Shown here piece after piece: positions 24,256-32,566 of a stretch of 35,886 bases of DNA. Position numbers and translations under genes: made by a program. This DNA is from a bacterium (lineage in GTDB: Bacteria; Lernaellota; Lernaellaia; JACKCT01). Position 1 is the first letter of the stretch. Every line of letters starts with the position of its first letter. Below the pieces are notes generated by a model, which was not told the origin of the DNA, searched no databases, and saw only the letters and a list, made by a program, of their open reading frames with translations. The stretch is taken from assembly GCA_019912885.1 (NCBI GenBank), contig JAIOHV010000230.1, positions 1-35,886 on the forward strand, written 5' to 3'.

Positions 24256-26034
24256 ATGCCAAATCGCGTCTCGTTCCTTGCCGCCTCGCTTGCTCTTCTT
24301 TTCGCCGTTCTCATCGCCGCGACCGCCATCGCGGATTCGGGTGACGCGACCTACAACATTCGCATCGATACGCGCGACCGCTTCGAACGAACGCGCGTTG
24401 TCGGTCTCGGCATCGCGATCGATCATGTCGATCTCGCGACGGGCGCGTCGTTCGCGCACGTCACGGACGCGGACGCGCGGCGCATCGAACGGCTTGGATT
24501 TGTCGTTACGCCGATCGCGGCGGCGGGCTTTCCGTTCAACATGCAGGATTACCACGACGAGTCGGAGGTGAACGCGGCGCTCGACCAGCTCGCGCTCGAT
24601 CACCCCGATATCGTGCATCTGTTCAGCATCGGCACGAGCGTCGAGGGGCGCGATCTCCGCGCGGTGCGCGTCTCGGACAACGCGGCGACGTACGAATCCG
24701 GCGAGCCGGCCGTGTTTTTCGGCGCGGAGTATCACGCGCGCGAATACGTCAGCGTGGAGGTGCCGCTCGATTTCCTGAATCGTCTCGTCACCGGCTACGG
24801 CGTGGACGAATTCGTCACGTATCTCATCAACGAGCGGGAAATCTACGTGGTGCCGCGCGTGAATCCGGACGGGCACACCTACGACGTCGAGGCCAATCAG
24901 GCGTGGTGGCGCAAGAACCGCGTCACGACGGGCAATCCGGTTTGCAAGGGTGTGGATTTGAATCGCAATTTCGCCTCGGGATTCGGCGGCGATCCGGGGT
25001 CGTCCGGCGATCCGTGCCAGGAGATCTACCGTGGGCCATCGGCGTTTTCCGAGCCGGAGACGGCGGCCGTGCGCGATTTTCTGCTCGCGTACGACAACGT
25101 GACGCTTTCGGTCGATCTGCACACGTACGGCGGGCTCATCCTGTACCCCTGGAGCAAGAGCTTCGAGGACATTATCGAGCCCGATCACACCATCCACCGC
25201 AACGCGGCGCTGCGCATGGCCGGCGAGTCGAACTACACCGCGCAGCCGTCTTCCGATCTTTATATCTCGGCCGGCACCGCGTGCGACTGGGCGTACGACG
25301 TCGCGGGCAAGGTCGCGTTCACCTACGAGATGACCGGAGAATTTGGTGGCGGCGATTTCTATCCGAACGACAACATCCTCCCACTGACGTTTAACAAGAT
25401 GTGGCCGGTCATGCTCTTTGCCACCGCCATTTCCGCCGATCCGTCGATGGTGCTGTCCGCGGACATCTGGCGGCAGAGCGCGACGGCCGACGGCGGCGAG
25501 GTCGTCACCACATGGTCACCGCTCGGCGACGACCCCGGCGGCACGTACAGCGTGTGGCGCATGGAAGGCGCCGCCGCGGATTACACGCAGGTTTCGCCGA
25601 ACCTCACCTCGGGCGAATTCGAATACGAATACATCGACCAGACCGTCGCGCCCGACACGACGTACACCTACCAGGTTCGTTTTTACGGCCCGAACGGAAA
25701 CGCCGAGTTCGATCCCATGATCGTGACGACCGACGCAACCGCGGACGACGACGCGGCCGATGACGACGCAGCGGACGACGACGCAGCCGACGACGACGCA
25801 TCCGACGACGACGCATCCGACGATGACGCGATGGACGACGATTTTCTCGACGACGATGTCAGCGACGACGATGTCAGCGACGACGACGTTTCGGATGACG
25901 ACGCATTTGACGATGACGCCGGCGCCGATGACGACGTGAATGATGACGACGAGGCGCCGGCGCCAGACATCGACGACGACGATGACGCCGCGAACGCGGA
26001 CGAGAGCGGCGATTCCGGAGGCTGCGGCTGTTGA
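24256..26034 (+). CDS. Secreted M14 zinc carboxypeptidase with FN3-like domain, Asp-rich repeat and SGGCGC terminus
   Basis: A 592-residue exported metallopeptidase. Signal peptide 1-26 (AATAIA/DSG). A catalytic M14 domain runs to ~390 with every key residue: YHAREYVSVE (His160, Glu163), VDLNRNF (Asn236, Arg237), VDLHTYGGLILYPW (His289), TYEMTGEF (Glu358). It should trim C-terminal residues from peptides outside the cell. An FN3/Ig-like domain follows (~400-492). Then an Asp-rich region (496-578) of pentapeptide units such as ADDDA, SDDDV, encoded by 15-bp DNA units. The chain ends SGGCGC with no transmembrane helix. The Asp repeats could bind Ca2+ or space the enzyme from the surface, and the Cys-bearing end could be an anchoring tag; both are inferences. 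Confidence 0.93.
   Translation: MPNRVSFLAASLALLFAVLIAATAIADSGDATYNIRIDTRDRFERTRVVGLGIAIDHVDLATGASFAHVTDADARRIERLGFVVTPIAAAGFPFNMQDYHDESEVNAALDQLALDHPDIVHLFSIGTSVEGRDLRAVRVSDNAATYESGEPAVFFGAEYHAREYVSVEVPLDFLNRLVTGYGVDEFVTYLINEREIYVVPRVNPDGHTYDVEANQAWWRKNRVTTGNPVCKGVDLNRNFASGFGGDPGSSGDPCQEIYRGPSAFSEPETAAVRDFLLAYDNVTLSVDLHTYGGLILYPWSKSFEDIIEPDHTIHRNAALRMAGESNYTAQPSSDLYISAGTACDWAYDVAGKVAFTYEMTGEFGGGDFYPNDNILPLTFNKMWPVMLFATAISADPSMVLSADIWRQSATADGGEVVTTWSPLGDDPGGTYSVWRMEGAAADYTQVSPNLTSGEFEYEYIDQTVAPDTTYTYQVRFYGPNGNAEFDPMIVTTDATADDDAADDDAADDDAADDDASDDDASDDDAMDDDFLDDDVSDDDVSDDDVSDDDAFDDDAGADDDVNDDDEAPAPDIDDDDDAANADESGDSGGCGC
25743..25924 (+). repeat. 15-bp tandem coding repeat (xDDDx units)
   Basis: GACGACGAC-centred units every 15 bp encode about 12 successive DDD pentapeptides in the M14 protein tail (ADDDA, then SDDDA, then SDDDV forms). 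Length polymorphism is likely. Confidence 0.9.
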
Positions 26035-26051
26035 TCGCGGCGCGGCGGGCG

Positions 26052-26105
26052 GTCCATGCCGTCCATGGGGTCCATGATGTCCATCCGAGCACGGGCACGG
26101 GCACG
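26052..26105. repeat. 9-bp GTCCAT array and GCACGG hexamer repeat
   Basis: GTCCATGCC, GTCCATGGG, GTCCATGAT, GTCCATCCG (26052-26087), then AGCACGGGCACGGGCACGTG (6-bp GCACGG x3). Confidence 0.88.
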
Positions 26106-26286
26106 TGACTTGTCCGTCTTCGGAGCACGGGCCAATATTCGCGCGGCGCGTTCCGTCCTCTTTGCTCGTTCCTCTTTTCTCTCTCCTCGGTAGCCCGTTG
26201 CCTTCCCGCGCCAATCCGCCTATAAACCGCCCGCGCCGGGGCCGATCCGCGCCCCGTGCGATCCACGGAATTTGAAGGAGTCGGAC

Positions 26287-26706
26287 ATGGCGATAGAGCA
26301 AACCCTCGGCATCGCGAAACCGGATGCCGTTGCCAACAATTACGTCGGGAAAATCCTCGCGCTCGCGACCGAGCGGGGCTTTTCGATCCGCGCGCTGCGC
26401 ATGCTGCGGATGCCTCATGCCACCGCGCAGGCGTTCTACGACGTGCATCGCGGCAAGCCGTTTTACGACGAGTTGACGCAATACATGAGCGAAGGCGCGT
26501 GCGTCGCGTTCGTGCTTGAAAAGGACAACGCCATCGCGGACTGGCGCACGCTGATGGGCGCGACGAACCCGGAGAAGGCCGACGAGGGCACGATCCGCAA
26601 GCTCTACGCGGAGTCGTTCACCAAAAACGCCGTGCATGGATCGGACAGCGCCGAAAACGCGGCTCGCGAGATTCAGTTCTTCTTTCCGGCGTCCGAGGTT
26701 TTCTAG
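26287..26706 (+). CDS. ndk: Nucleoside diphosphate kinase
   Basis: A 139-residue Ndk that moves the gamma-phosphate from ATP to NDPs through a phosphohistidine. EQTLGIAKPDAV is the N-terminus with the ATP-binding Lys; NAVHGSDSAENA contains the catalytic His117. ATG at 26287 with GGAG 6 nt upstream (26277-26280); a longer in-frame start would remove this spacing. A TATAAA at 26221-26226 might be a -10. Single gene, convergent with the decarboxylase gene. Confidence 0.97.
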   Translation: MAIEQTLGIAKPDAVANNYVGKILALATERGFSIRALRMLRMPHATAQAFYDVHRGKPFYDELTQYMSEGACVAFVLEKDNAIADWRTLMGATNPEKADEGTIRKLYAESFTKNAVHGSDSAENAAREIQFFFPASEVF

Positions 26707-26717
26707 GCGGGGCCTGA

Positions 26718-26882
26718 GGATCGGGACGGAAACGCCATCCCGATCCGAATTGGCGAAGTCGGGTCCGCAAACGAAGTCGCCCCGCCCCGAGCGGGGCGAC
26801 GAAGTGCGCGGTCGATACCGCCCCGGCAAAAATCGCGTTCGTCCCGGCGCGAAACCGACCGCGCACTTCGCATTCGCGAATG
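26718..26882. repeat. Set of inverted repeats between convergent genes
   Basis: (i) GGATCGGGA/TCCCGATCC, 26718-26726 with 26738-26746. (ii) GTCGCCCCGC/GCGGGGCGAC, 26776-26785 with 26791-26800. (iii) CGAAGTGCGCGGTCG/CGACCGCGCACTTCG, 26800-26814 with 26856-26870. (iv) a 12-bp palindrome CATTCGCGAATG, 26871-26882. All are perfect. The first is 12 nt after the ndk stop and could end transcription, but no T-tract follows. Confidence 0.75.
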
Positions 26883-26923
26883 CTTCGATTGCGGCCCCGA
26901 CATCCCGAAGGCTCCATCAATTC

Positions 26924-28039
26924 CTACCCGCGCGTTTCGACCCGCCACATGTCGCCGTCGCGATACGCCGTCATGCGCCGCCCGATATCGTAGCGATCCG
27001 GGGCGGCGTCTTCGCCGGGAAAGGCGATGACGTCGCGCGCGTCGAGCTTCACCTCCGCGATCGGCCGGCCCGTCATCTGAGGCCCGTACACCGCCGCACC
27101 CGCGTCGCGATATTGCAGATCGACGATGTCCGGACACGCGGTCACGCGCCCGCGTTCGAACAACGCGACGACGGTGGAGCTGCCGGGCGCGAAGTATCCC
27201 ATCGGCTTGCCGCGTTCGATGAAAAGCCCCTCGGCGACCGATTGCGCCTCGTCGTAACCACGCGGCGAATAGCGCATCACGATCTTGCCGATGACAAGCG
27301 CCGCGACGGGCACGACGGCCACGAGGCCCACGCCCGTGCCGCCGCCGGCGTCCGTGTCGATCAGGGTCACGTGGCGCGCGTTTTCGGCAAGCAGGCCCGG
27401 CCGCGCCCGCACCGCGCGGGGGTTGACGCTGTGGTAGCGGCCCGCGACGCCGTATGCCGCGGCGACGCGCCCGGCGACGGGCGCGTGGAACCAGTGATAA
27501 TCCGGCGGCGCGAGGCGAAACACGAAAAACGTGCCGCCCTCGAAGCGCGCGGCCCAATCGGCAACGCGGCGCGCCGACTCACTCGCGGCGGGACGGGTGC
27601 GCGCCCCGAGAAGTCCGGCGGCGGTGAAAAAAACGCCCTTGGCCTTAACGCCGCGATCGAGATCGCCGCCGATGACCTTGGAATCCGCCGGCGACACGAC
27701 GACGTTTTCCGCCGGCATCGGCCGCGCGTTTTCGTAGTCCAGCCGGCGCAAAAAAAGGTCCGTTCGCGAGGCGAACGAGGCGGGATCACCGAGCACGCCA
27801 GTAAGGTCGATGGCGTTTTCGCGCGCGAATTCCGCGACGCGCCCGCGCGCCCAGGGCGCGCCGAACGTCCAATACGCGAGCAGCCGCGAAACAGAGGCGC
27901 ACGCGAAAAGGCGCGCCGCGCCGCGCCCCGCGGCGCCGTTTTCGTACAGCAGGCGAATGAGGGCGTCGGCCGCGACGGGCTCGGTCTGGCGGCCGCGCGT
28001 GTAGCGGTCCAGGTGGATTCCGGGTGAGGCAAGCGGCAT
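26924..28039 (-). CDS. psd: Phosphatidylserine decarboxylase-like proenzyme
   Basis: A 371-residue member of the self-cleaving PSD family, which makes phosphatidylethanolamine and forms a pyruvoyl cofactor at an internal Ser. The triad is recognisable: VVSPADSKV (Asp119), APPDYHWFHAPVAG (His182 or His185), and APGSSTVVALFE with the cleavage Ser at 287/288. The usual motif is (L/G)GST; GSST is a variant. VGLVAVVPVAALVIGKI is the conserved membrane-facing strand. It is longer than E. coli-type Psd through an N-terminal ~110-residue region, as in the longer PSD group. Cytoplasmic face of the inner membrane. No pssA gene is near. ATG at 28039; no strong Shine-Dalgarno. Confidence 0.85.
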   Translation of the reverse strand: MPLASPGIHLDRYTRGRQTEPVAADALIRLLYENGAAGRGAARLFACASVSRLLAYWTFGAPWARGRVAEFARENAIDLTGVLGDPASFASRTDLFLRRLDYENARPMPAENVVVSPADSKVIGGDLDRGVKAKGVFFTAAGLLGARTRPAASESARRVADWAARFEGGTFFVFRLAPPDYHWFHAPVAGRVAAAYGVAGRYHSVNPRAVRARPGLLAENARHVTLIDTDAGGGTGVGLVAVVPVAALVIGKIVMRYSPRGYDEAQSVAEGLFIERGKPMGYFAPGSSTVVALFERGRVTACPDIVDLQYRDAGAAVYGPQMTGRPIAEVKLDARDVIAFPGEDAAPDRYDIGRRMTAYRDGDMWRVETRG

Positions 28040-28153
28040 GGCGCCCGGCAGATTAGACGCACGGGGCGCGGGGATAAAGCGGCCGGAGAGCCGGCGCGCG
28101 TTTTTGGCGGACGGTTCGACTTTTTGCCGGGAACCGATCTATCCTCAATCCCC

Positions 28154-29587
28154 ATGGCGCGGCGGATCGGCGGACATCCCCTGGGCCGAAAGCCCATTGT
28201 GCATTCGGCGGTGGAGGGGGCGTTCCTGCTCCTTGTCGCCGCGGCTTATCTGCCGCTCGCCGGGCACGTCGGCCTGCCGGGAGGATCGATCGCCCGCCCC
28301 CTCATCGGCGGCGCGATCGTCGTCGGCGCCGCGTGGAAGCTCCTCGCGCGGCGCGGCGCCAGCATCCTGCTTCCGCCTTTGCTTCTGGTCTCGCTGCTCT
28401 TTGCCCCGATCTCGCTTCTCGGGGCGCTGTCGCTCGGCAGCCTCGCGTTTGTGGGCGCCGGCGTGTCGATCGCCGTCGGTGTCGCGACGCTGTTTCTCAT
28501 CCGTACCTGGGGCAAAACGATTTTCGCCGTCTTGCTCGTCACCGCCGTCGGCTCCGCGTGGGGATTCGTGATCGGCGAATCCCCATCCAACGCGGGAGAC
28601 TGCGACCTCAAGACGGCCGCGATCTATCGCTTTGGCGGCGAACTTGTCGAGGGCGGCCTGCCGCATGCGATCGCTTGCGGCATGCGGCGCGATCTATATG
28701 TCACGCATCCACGCAGCGGAACGATCGAAAACGTGACCCCCGAAAGTCGCGTCCCGGTGGCGAGCGACGCGCCGTCGTTCGCGCTCGCGGCATCGCCGGA
28801 GGGCGACGCGATCGTATGCGCCACAAGCGCCAAACCCGAGCGCAGCGTTCTTGCCGGACTTGGCGCCGCCGCCCTCGGATCGGGCGGCGAGTCTCTCACG
28901 CGGCGGGCCATTCGATTCGACATCCGCGAATTTCACGAGATCGAAACCGCGTCGATGGAATGGGCCGGCGGCTGCGGACGCGCGGTGTCGGTGGGGTGGG
29001 ATCCCATCCGGCAGAACTTCGTCATCCTTTGCGCCGAGGGCCGGTCGCTGCTATTCCCGAAAGCCGGGCGCGATGTCGAGGAGATCGCGCGCCGTCCCTC
29101 GGGCATGGCGATCAACAATCTCATCGAGCGCGCCTACGTCACGGATCTGTTCGGCGTCAGCGCGGTGGAGGTGGACCTGGCGACGCTCGCGCCGCTGCGC
29201 AAGATTCCGACGGGCGTCTCTTCCGCGGGTGTCGCCGTTTCGTCCGACGGCCTGACGCTCTTCATCGGGCGGCCGATTGGCGGGACCGTCGACGTCTTCG
29301 ACGCGGTGACGCTCAAGTACCGGCGCTCCCTGCCGGTCATGCGCGGCGTGGGCATCGTGCGCGTCGATGCGTCCGGGCGCTACGTCTTTGCCGCGAGCCC
29401 CTGGCGTGGAAGCGTCGCGGTGTACGACACGAAAAGCGATCGAATGCTCGGCCCGTATCCCGTCGGCCGGCCGATCCGCGACATGGTGTATTGTGAATTG
29501 ACGCGCCAACTCTACGTCAGCATGCCGTGCGGCGTGCGTTATCTGACGGTGCCGCTGCTGGAGGAGGAAGCGGAGAGTAGGAAGTAG
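28154..29587 (+). CDS. Membrane-anchored beta-propeller (YVTN-like) protein
   Basis: About 477 residues. The first ~140 hold four or five hydrophobic helices (EGAFLLLVAAAYLPLAG; LLPPLLLVSLLFAPISLL; VGAGVSIAVGVATLFLI; TIFAVLLVTAVGSAWG). The rest is a soluble propeller of YVTN/lactonase style with repeating blades, e.g. PSGMAINNLIERAYVTD, SAGVAVSSDGLTLFIG, VRVDASGRYVFAASPW. No enzymatic motif is recognised; a binding or sensing role is possible. Start uncertain: ATG 28154 (MARRIGG) or TTG 28124; neither has a clear Shine-Dalgarno. Its 3' end (EEEAESRK) runs into AGGAAACAGGAAACAGGAAA repeats. Divergent from psd. Confidence 0.65.
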   Translation: MARRIGGHPLGRKPIVHSAVEGAFLLLVAAAYLPLAGHVGLPGGSIARPLIGGAIVVGAAWKLLARRGASILLPPLLLVSLLFAPISLLGALSLGSLAFVGAGVSIAVGVATLFLIRTWGKTIFAVLLVTAVGSAWGFVIGESPSNAGDCDLKTAAIYRFGGELVEGGLPHAIACGMRRDLYVTHPRSGTIENVTPESRVPVASDAPSFALAASPEGDAIVCATSAKPERSVLAGLGAAALGSGGESLTRRAIRFDIREFHEIETASMEWAGGCGRAVSVGWDPIRQNFVILCAEGRSLLFPKAGRDVEEIARRPSGMAINNLIERAYVTDLFGVSAVEVDLATLAPLRKIPTGVSSAGVAVSSDGLTLFIGRPIGGTVDVFDAVTLKYRRSLPVMRGVGIVRVDASGRYVFAASPWRGSVAVYDTKSDRMLGPYPVGRPIRDMVYCELTRQLYVSMPCGVRYLTVPLLEEEAESRK

Positions 29588-29714
29588 TAAATAGGAAACA
29601 GGAAACAGGAAATAGGGGAGAGGAAATCGATCGCCCGGTCATTTGGCGCGCTGGTCTTGATTGTCAGAGGTTTGTCTTGTCCATTTTGTCCGTCGCGTCG
29701 TTCCGTCCATGATG
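29586..29714. repeat. AGGAAAC tandem repeat and 9-bp GTCCAT array
   Basis: 29590-29615 carries TAGGAAACAGGAAACAGGAA-type 7-bp units. 29679-29714 carries GTCCATTTT, GTCCGTCGC, GTCGTTCCG and TCCATGATG, a degraded 9-bp array, upstream of hemL. Confidence 0.7.
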
Positions 29715-29779
29715 CCCGAGGCTCGTCGCCGGGCGCGTGCGGTGTCGCTCGCCGCCTGTTGATTTGGGAGGAAAGAATC

Positions 29780-31060
29780 ATGATTCGCCCATCGTCGGAA
29801 CGCCTTTTCGAACGCGCGGGCCGTGTGCTGGTTGGCGGCGTGGATTCGCCCGTCCGCGCATTTCGCTCCGTCGGCGGCACGCCCGCCTTCATCGCGTCGG
29901 GCAAGGGTGCGCGGATGACGGACGTGGACGGCAACGACTACATCGACCTTGTCGGCGGCTGGGGCCCGCTCATCCTCGGCCACGCGCAACCGGATGTGAT
30001 TGCGGCGGTGATCGACGCCGCCAAATCCGGCCTGTCGTTCGGCGCGTGTCACGAGATGGAGCATCGCCTGGGCGAGGAGGTCGTCGCGCGAATCCCGTCC
30101 GCCGAGAAGGTTCGTTTCGTCAATTCAGGAACGGAAGCGGCGATGGCCGCGATCCGCCTGGCGCGCGGCGCGACCGGGCGCGCGAAGATCATCAAGTTCG
30201 CGGGCTGCTATCACGGACACGCGGACGCGTTTCTGATCGCGGCGGGCTCCGGCGCGCTGACGTTCGGCGTACCGGATTCGGCCGGCGTGCCGGAGGGCGT
30301 CGCGAGGGATACGCTCACCGCGCCATACAACGATCTCGACGAGGTGAAAAAGCTGCTGGCTGCGAATCGCGGTCACGTTGCGGCGATCATCGTCGAGCCG
30401 GTCGCCGGAAACATGGGCGTGGTTCCGCCGGCCGAGGGCTTTCTCGAAGGGCTACGCGAGGTGTGCGTCGAGCATGGCGCGCTTCTCGTGTTCGACGAGG
30501 TGATGACGGGCTTTCGCGTCGCGCGCGGCGGCGCGCAGGAGCGGTTCGGCGTTCGCCCGGACATCACCGTGCTCGGCAAGATCATCGGCGGCGGCATGCC
30601 CGTCGGCGCGTATGCCGCGAGCGCGGATCTCATGGATCGCGTCAGCCCGCTTGGCCCGGTCTATCAGGCGGGTACGCTGTCCGGCAATCCGCTCGCGATG
30701 GCGGCGGGCCTGGCAACGCTGACGCGCCTGTCGCCGGATGTGTACGAAAAACTGGAGCACGCGGGAGCGCGGCTTGAGGCGGGACTCATCGAGGCGGCGA
30801 ACCGAAACGGCGTGGCCGCGACGGTCAACCGCGTCGGCTCGATGATCACCCTGTTTTTCTGCGAGGGGCCGGTCACGGACCTGGCGAGCGCGAAGACATC
30901 CGACGCGGTGCGTTTCGGCCGTGTTTTCCACGCGATGCTCGACGCGGGCGTGTACCTGCCGCCGAGCGCGTATGAGGCGGCGTTCATCTCCGCCGCACAT
31001 GGCGACGCGGAGATCGACGCGATCGCCAAGGCTGCGGAAGGGGCGCTGGCTGGCGGCTAG
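29780..31060 (+). CDS. hemL: Glutamate-1-semialdehyde 2,1-aminomutase
   Basis: A 426-residue PLP enzyme making 5-aminolevulinate in the C5 tetrapyrrole route, exact family length. RLFERAGRVLVGGVDSPVRAF is the family N-terminus (quoted as GGVDSPVRAF); FVNSGTEAAMAAIRLAR, AGCYHGHADAFL, VFDEVMTGFR and VLGKIIGGGMPVGAY (Lys267 forms the Schiff base) follow. YQAGTLSGNPLAMAAG is the typical late loop. ATG with GGAGG 8 nt upstream (29767-29771). No other heme gene is in the window. Confidence 0.97.
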   Translation: MIRPSSERLFERAGRVLVGGVDSPVRAFRSVGGTPAFIASGKGARMTDVDGNDYIDLVGGWGPLILGHAQPDVIAAVIDAAKSGLSFGACHEMEHRLGEEVVARIPSAEKVRFVNSGTEAAMAAIRLARGATGRAKIIKFAGCYHGHADAFLIAAGSGALTFGVPDSAGVPEGVARDTLTAPYNDLDEVKKLLAANRGHVAAIIVEPVAGNMGVVPPAEGFLEGLREVCVEHGALLVFDEVMTGFRVARGGAQERFGVRPDITVLGKIIGGGMPVGAYAASADLMDRVSPLGPVYQAGTLSGNPLAMAAGLATLTRLSPDVYEKLEHAGARLEAGLIEAANRNGVAATVNRVGSMITLFFCEGPVTDLASAKTSDAVRFGRVFHAMLDAGVYLPPSAYEAAFISAAHGDAEIDAIAKAAEGALAGG

Positions 31061-31077
31061 TCGAACGGCCGGACCGA

Positions 31078-31110
31078 ATGGACACCATGGACTTTATGGA
31101 CGGGACCGAC
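31078..31110. repeat. 9-bp ATGGAC tandem array
   Basis: ATGGACACC, ATGGACTTT, ATGGACGGG, then ACCGAC, just after the hemL stop. Confidence 0.8.
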
Positions 31111-31174
31111 ATTTCCGCCGTGTCCACTGTGCACCGTCGTTTTACGATTTGTTCCTTCCAGATTCCTGCCTGCG

Positions 31175-31203
31175 TTGACGCGCACCGCGCCATTTCCTAG
31201 CGT
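31175..31203 (+). promoter_or_regulatory. Candidate promoter for the M29 aminopeptidase gene
   Basis: TTGACG (31175-31180), 17 nt, TAGCGT (31198-31203), about 30 nt before the ATG at 31234. Confidence 0.4.
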
Positions 31204-31233
31204 GCGCTCGTCATTTTCCCCGGGGGGTTTTCC

Positions 31234-32523
31234 ATGCTCGATCCGCGCGTTCGCAAGCTTGCCGAGTTGCTCGTCGATTATTCGGCGCGCGTGAAGAAAA
31301 ACGACATCTGCTTCGCGACGGCGATCGGCGCCGAGTCGCTTCCGCTCCTGCGCGAATTGCAGCGCGCGTGCCTTTCGCGCGGCGCGGCGATGTTCGACTA
31401 CGAATACCTGGACGTCGAAATGCAGAAGGATTTCTACGACGGCGCGACGAAAGAGCAGATCGCCTATTTCCCGCAACACAAACTCGACCTGATGAAGCAG
31501 GTGGACTGCTATTTCGCGGTGCGCGCGGCGGAAAACTCGATGGTCTTCGCGAACGCGAACCAGAAGGCGCTTGCCGCGCGGCAGCGCGTTCTCGCGCCGA
31601 TCCTGAACGAGCGCGTGGACAACACGCGGTGGGTCGTCACCATCTTCCCGACGCACGGCTTCGCCCAGGAAGCGGGCATGAGCAAGACGGAGTTCGAGGA
31701 CTTCTACTTCGGCGCGGTTCTATACGACTACGAGGAGTTGCAGCGCCATCAGGCCCGGCTCGCGCGCCTGATGAACGTCACGGACAAGGTGCGCATCGTG
31801 GCGTCGGATACGGACATCACGCTTTCGATCAAGAACATCCCGACGATCTCGTGCTTCGGCGACCGCAACATCCCCGACGGTGAGTGCTTCACCGCGCCGG
31901 TGCGCGATTCGGCCAACGGCTACGTGACGTTCAACACGCCGTCGATCTATCAGGGCCGCGAGTTCGCGAACGTGAAGCTCACCTTCAAGAACGGCAAAAT
32001 CGTGGACGCGACGTGCGCCGGCAAGACCGCGGAGTTGAACGAGGTTTTCGACACGGACGAAGGCGCGCGCTACCTCGGCGAGTTCGCCGTCGGCACGAAC
32101 CCGAAGATCCGCCGGCCGATGCGTAACATCCTGTTCGACGAGAAGATTTACGGCTCCGTGCACATCACGCCCGGCCGCGCATACAACGAAGCCGACAACG
32201 GCAACCGCTCGTCGATCCACTGGGACATGGTGAAAATCCTGACCGGCGACGGCGACATGTTCTTCGACGGCGTGCTCGTCCAGCACAACGGCGTGTTCGT
32301 GCACGAGGAATTGCTCGATCTGAACCCCGCGCCCGAGCGCAAGATTGCCGAGCAATATCTCGCAAGCAGGGCCGCGAAGGTAAAAAAGACCATGCCCGCC
32401 GCGAAGATCCCGGCCGCGGCCAAGGCCAAACCCGCCGCGCCGAAGCCGTCGAGCAAAAAGACGGGCGCGAAGGCAAAAGCGGGCGCGAAGGAGAAGACGC
32501 CCGCAAAAAAACGCGCGCGCTGA
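31234..32523 (+). CDS. M29-family aminopeptidase with Lys/Ala-rich C-terminal tail
   Basis: A 429-residue protein. The first ~375 residues are an M29 (AmpS/thermophilic aminopeptidase) metallopeptidase. Metal-site residues are in order: NIPDGECFTAP (Glu217), ARYLGEFAVGTNP (Glu283), GSVHITPGRAY (His310), SSIHWDMVKI (His329, Asp331). It should remove N-terminal residues from peptides in the cytoplasm. Residues ~380-429 form a tail of Lys, Ala and Pro (AKAKPAAPKPSSKK, AKAGAKEKTPAKKRAR), like histone H1 tails; typical members end near the catalytic domain. The tail may bind nucleic acid or a polyanion. ATG with GGGGGG upstream (31219-31224). Convergent with rsgA. Confidence 0.88.
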   Translation: MLDPRVRKLAELLVDYSARVKKNDICFATAIGAESLPLLRELQRACLSRGAAMFDYEYLDVEMQKDFYDGATKEQIAYFPQHKLDLMKQVDCYFAVRAAENSMVFANANQKALAARQRVLAPILNERVDNTRWVVTIFPTHGFAQEAGMSKTEFEDFYFGAVLYDYEELQRHQARLARLMNVTDKVRIVASDTDITLSIKNIPTISCFGDRNIPDGECFTAPVRDSANGYVTFNTPSIYQGREFANVKLTFKNGKIVDATCAGKTAELNEVFDTDEGARYLGEFAVGTNPKIRRPMRNILFDEKIYGSVHITPGRAYNEADNGNRSSIHWDMVKILTGDGDMFFDGVLVQHNGVFVHEELLDLNPAPERKIAEQYLASRAAKVKKTMPAAKIPAAAKAKPAAPKPSSKKTGAKAKAGAKEKTPAKKRAR

Positions 32524-32566
32524 TCGTCCGCCGAACCGGACGAAACGCGCGCGGGCAATGAGGCTT

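Noticed and set aside
26718-26746. Intrinsic terminator for ndk
   Set aside because: The stem is good but no T-run follows on either strand, so it is listed only as an inverted repeat.
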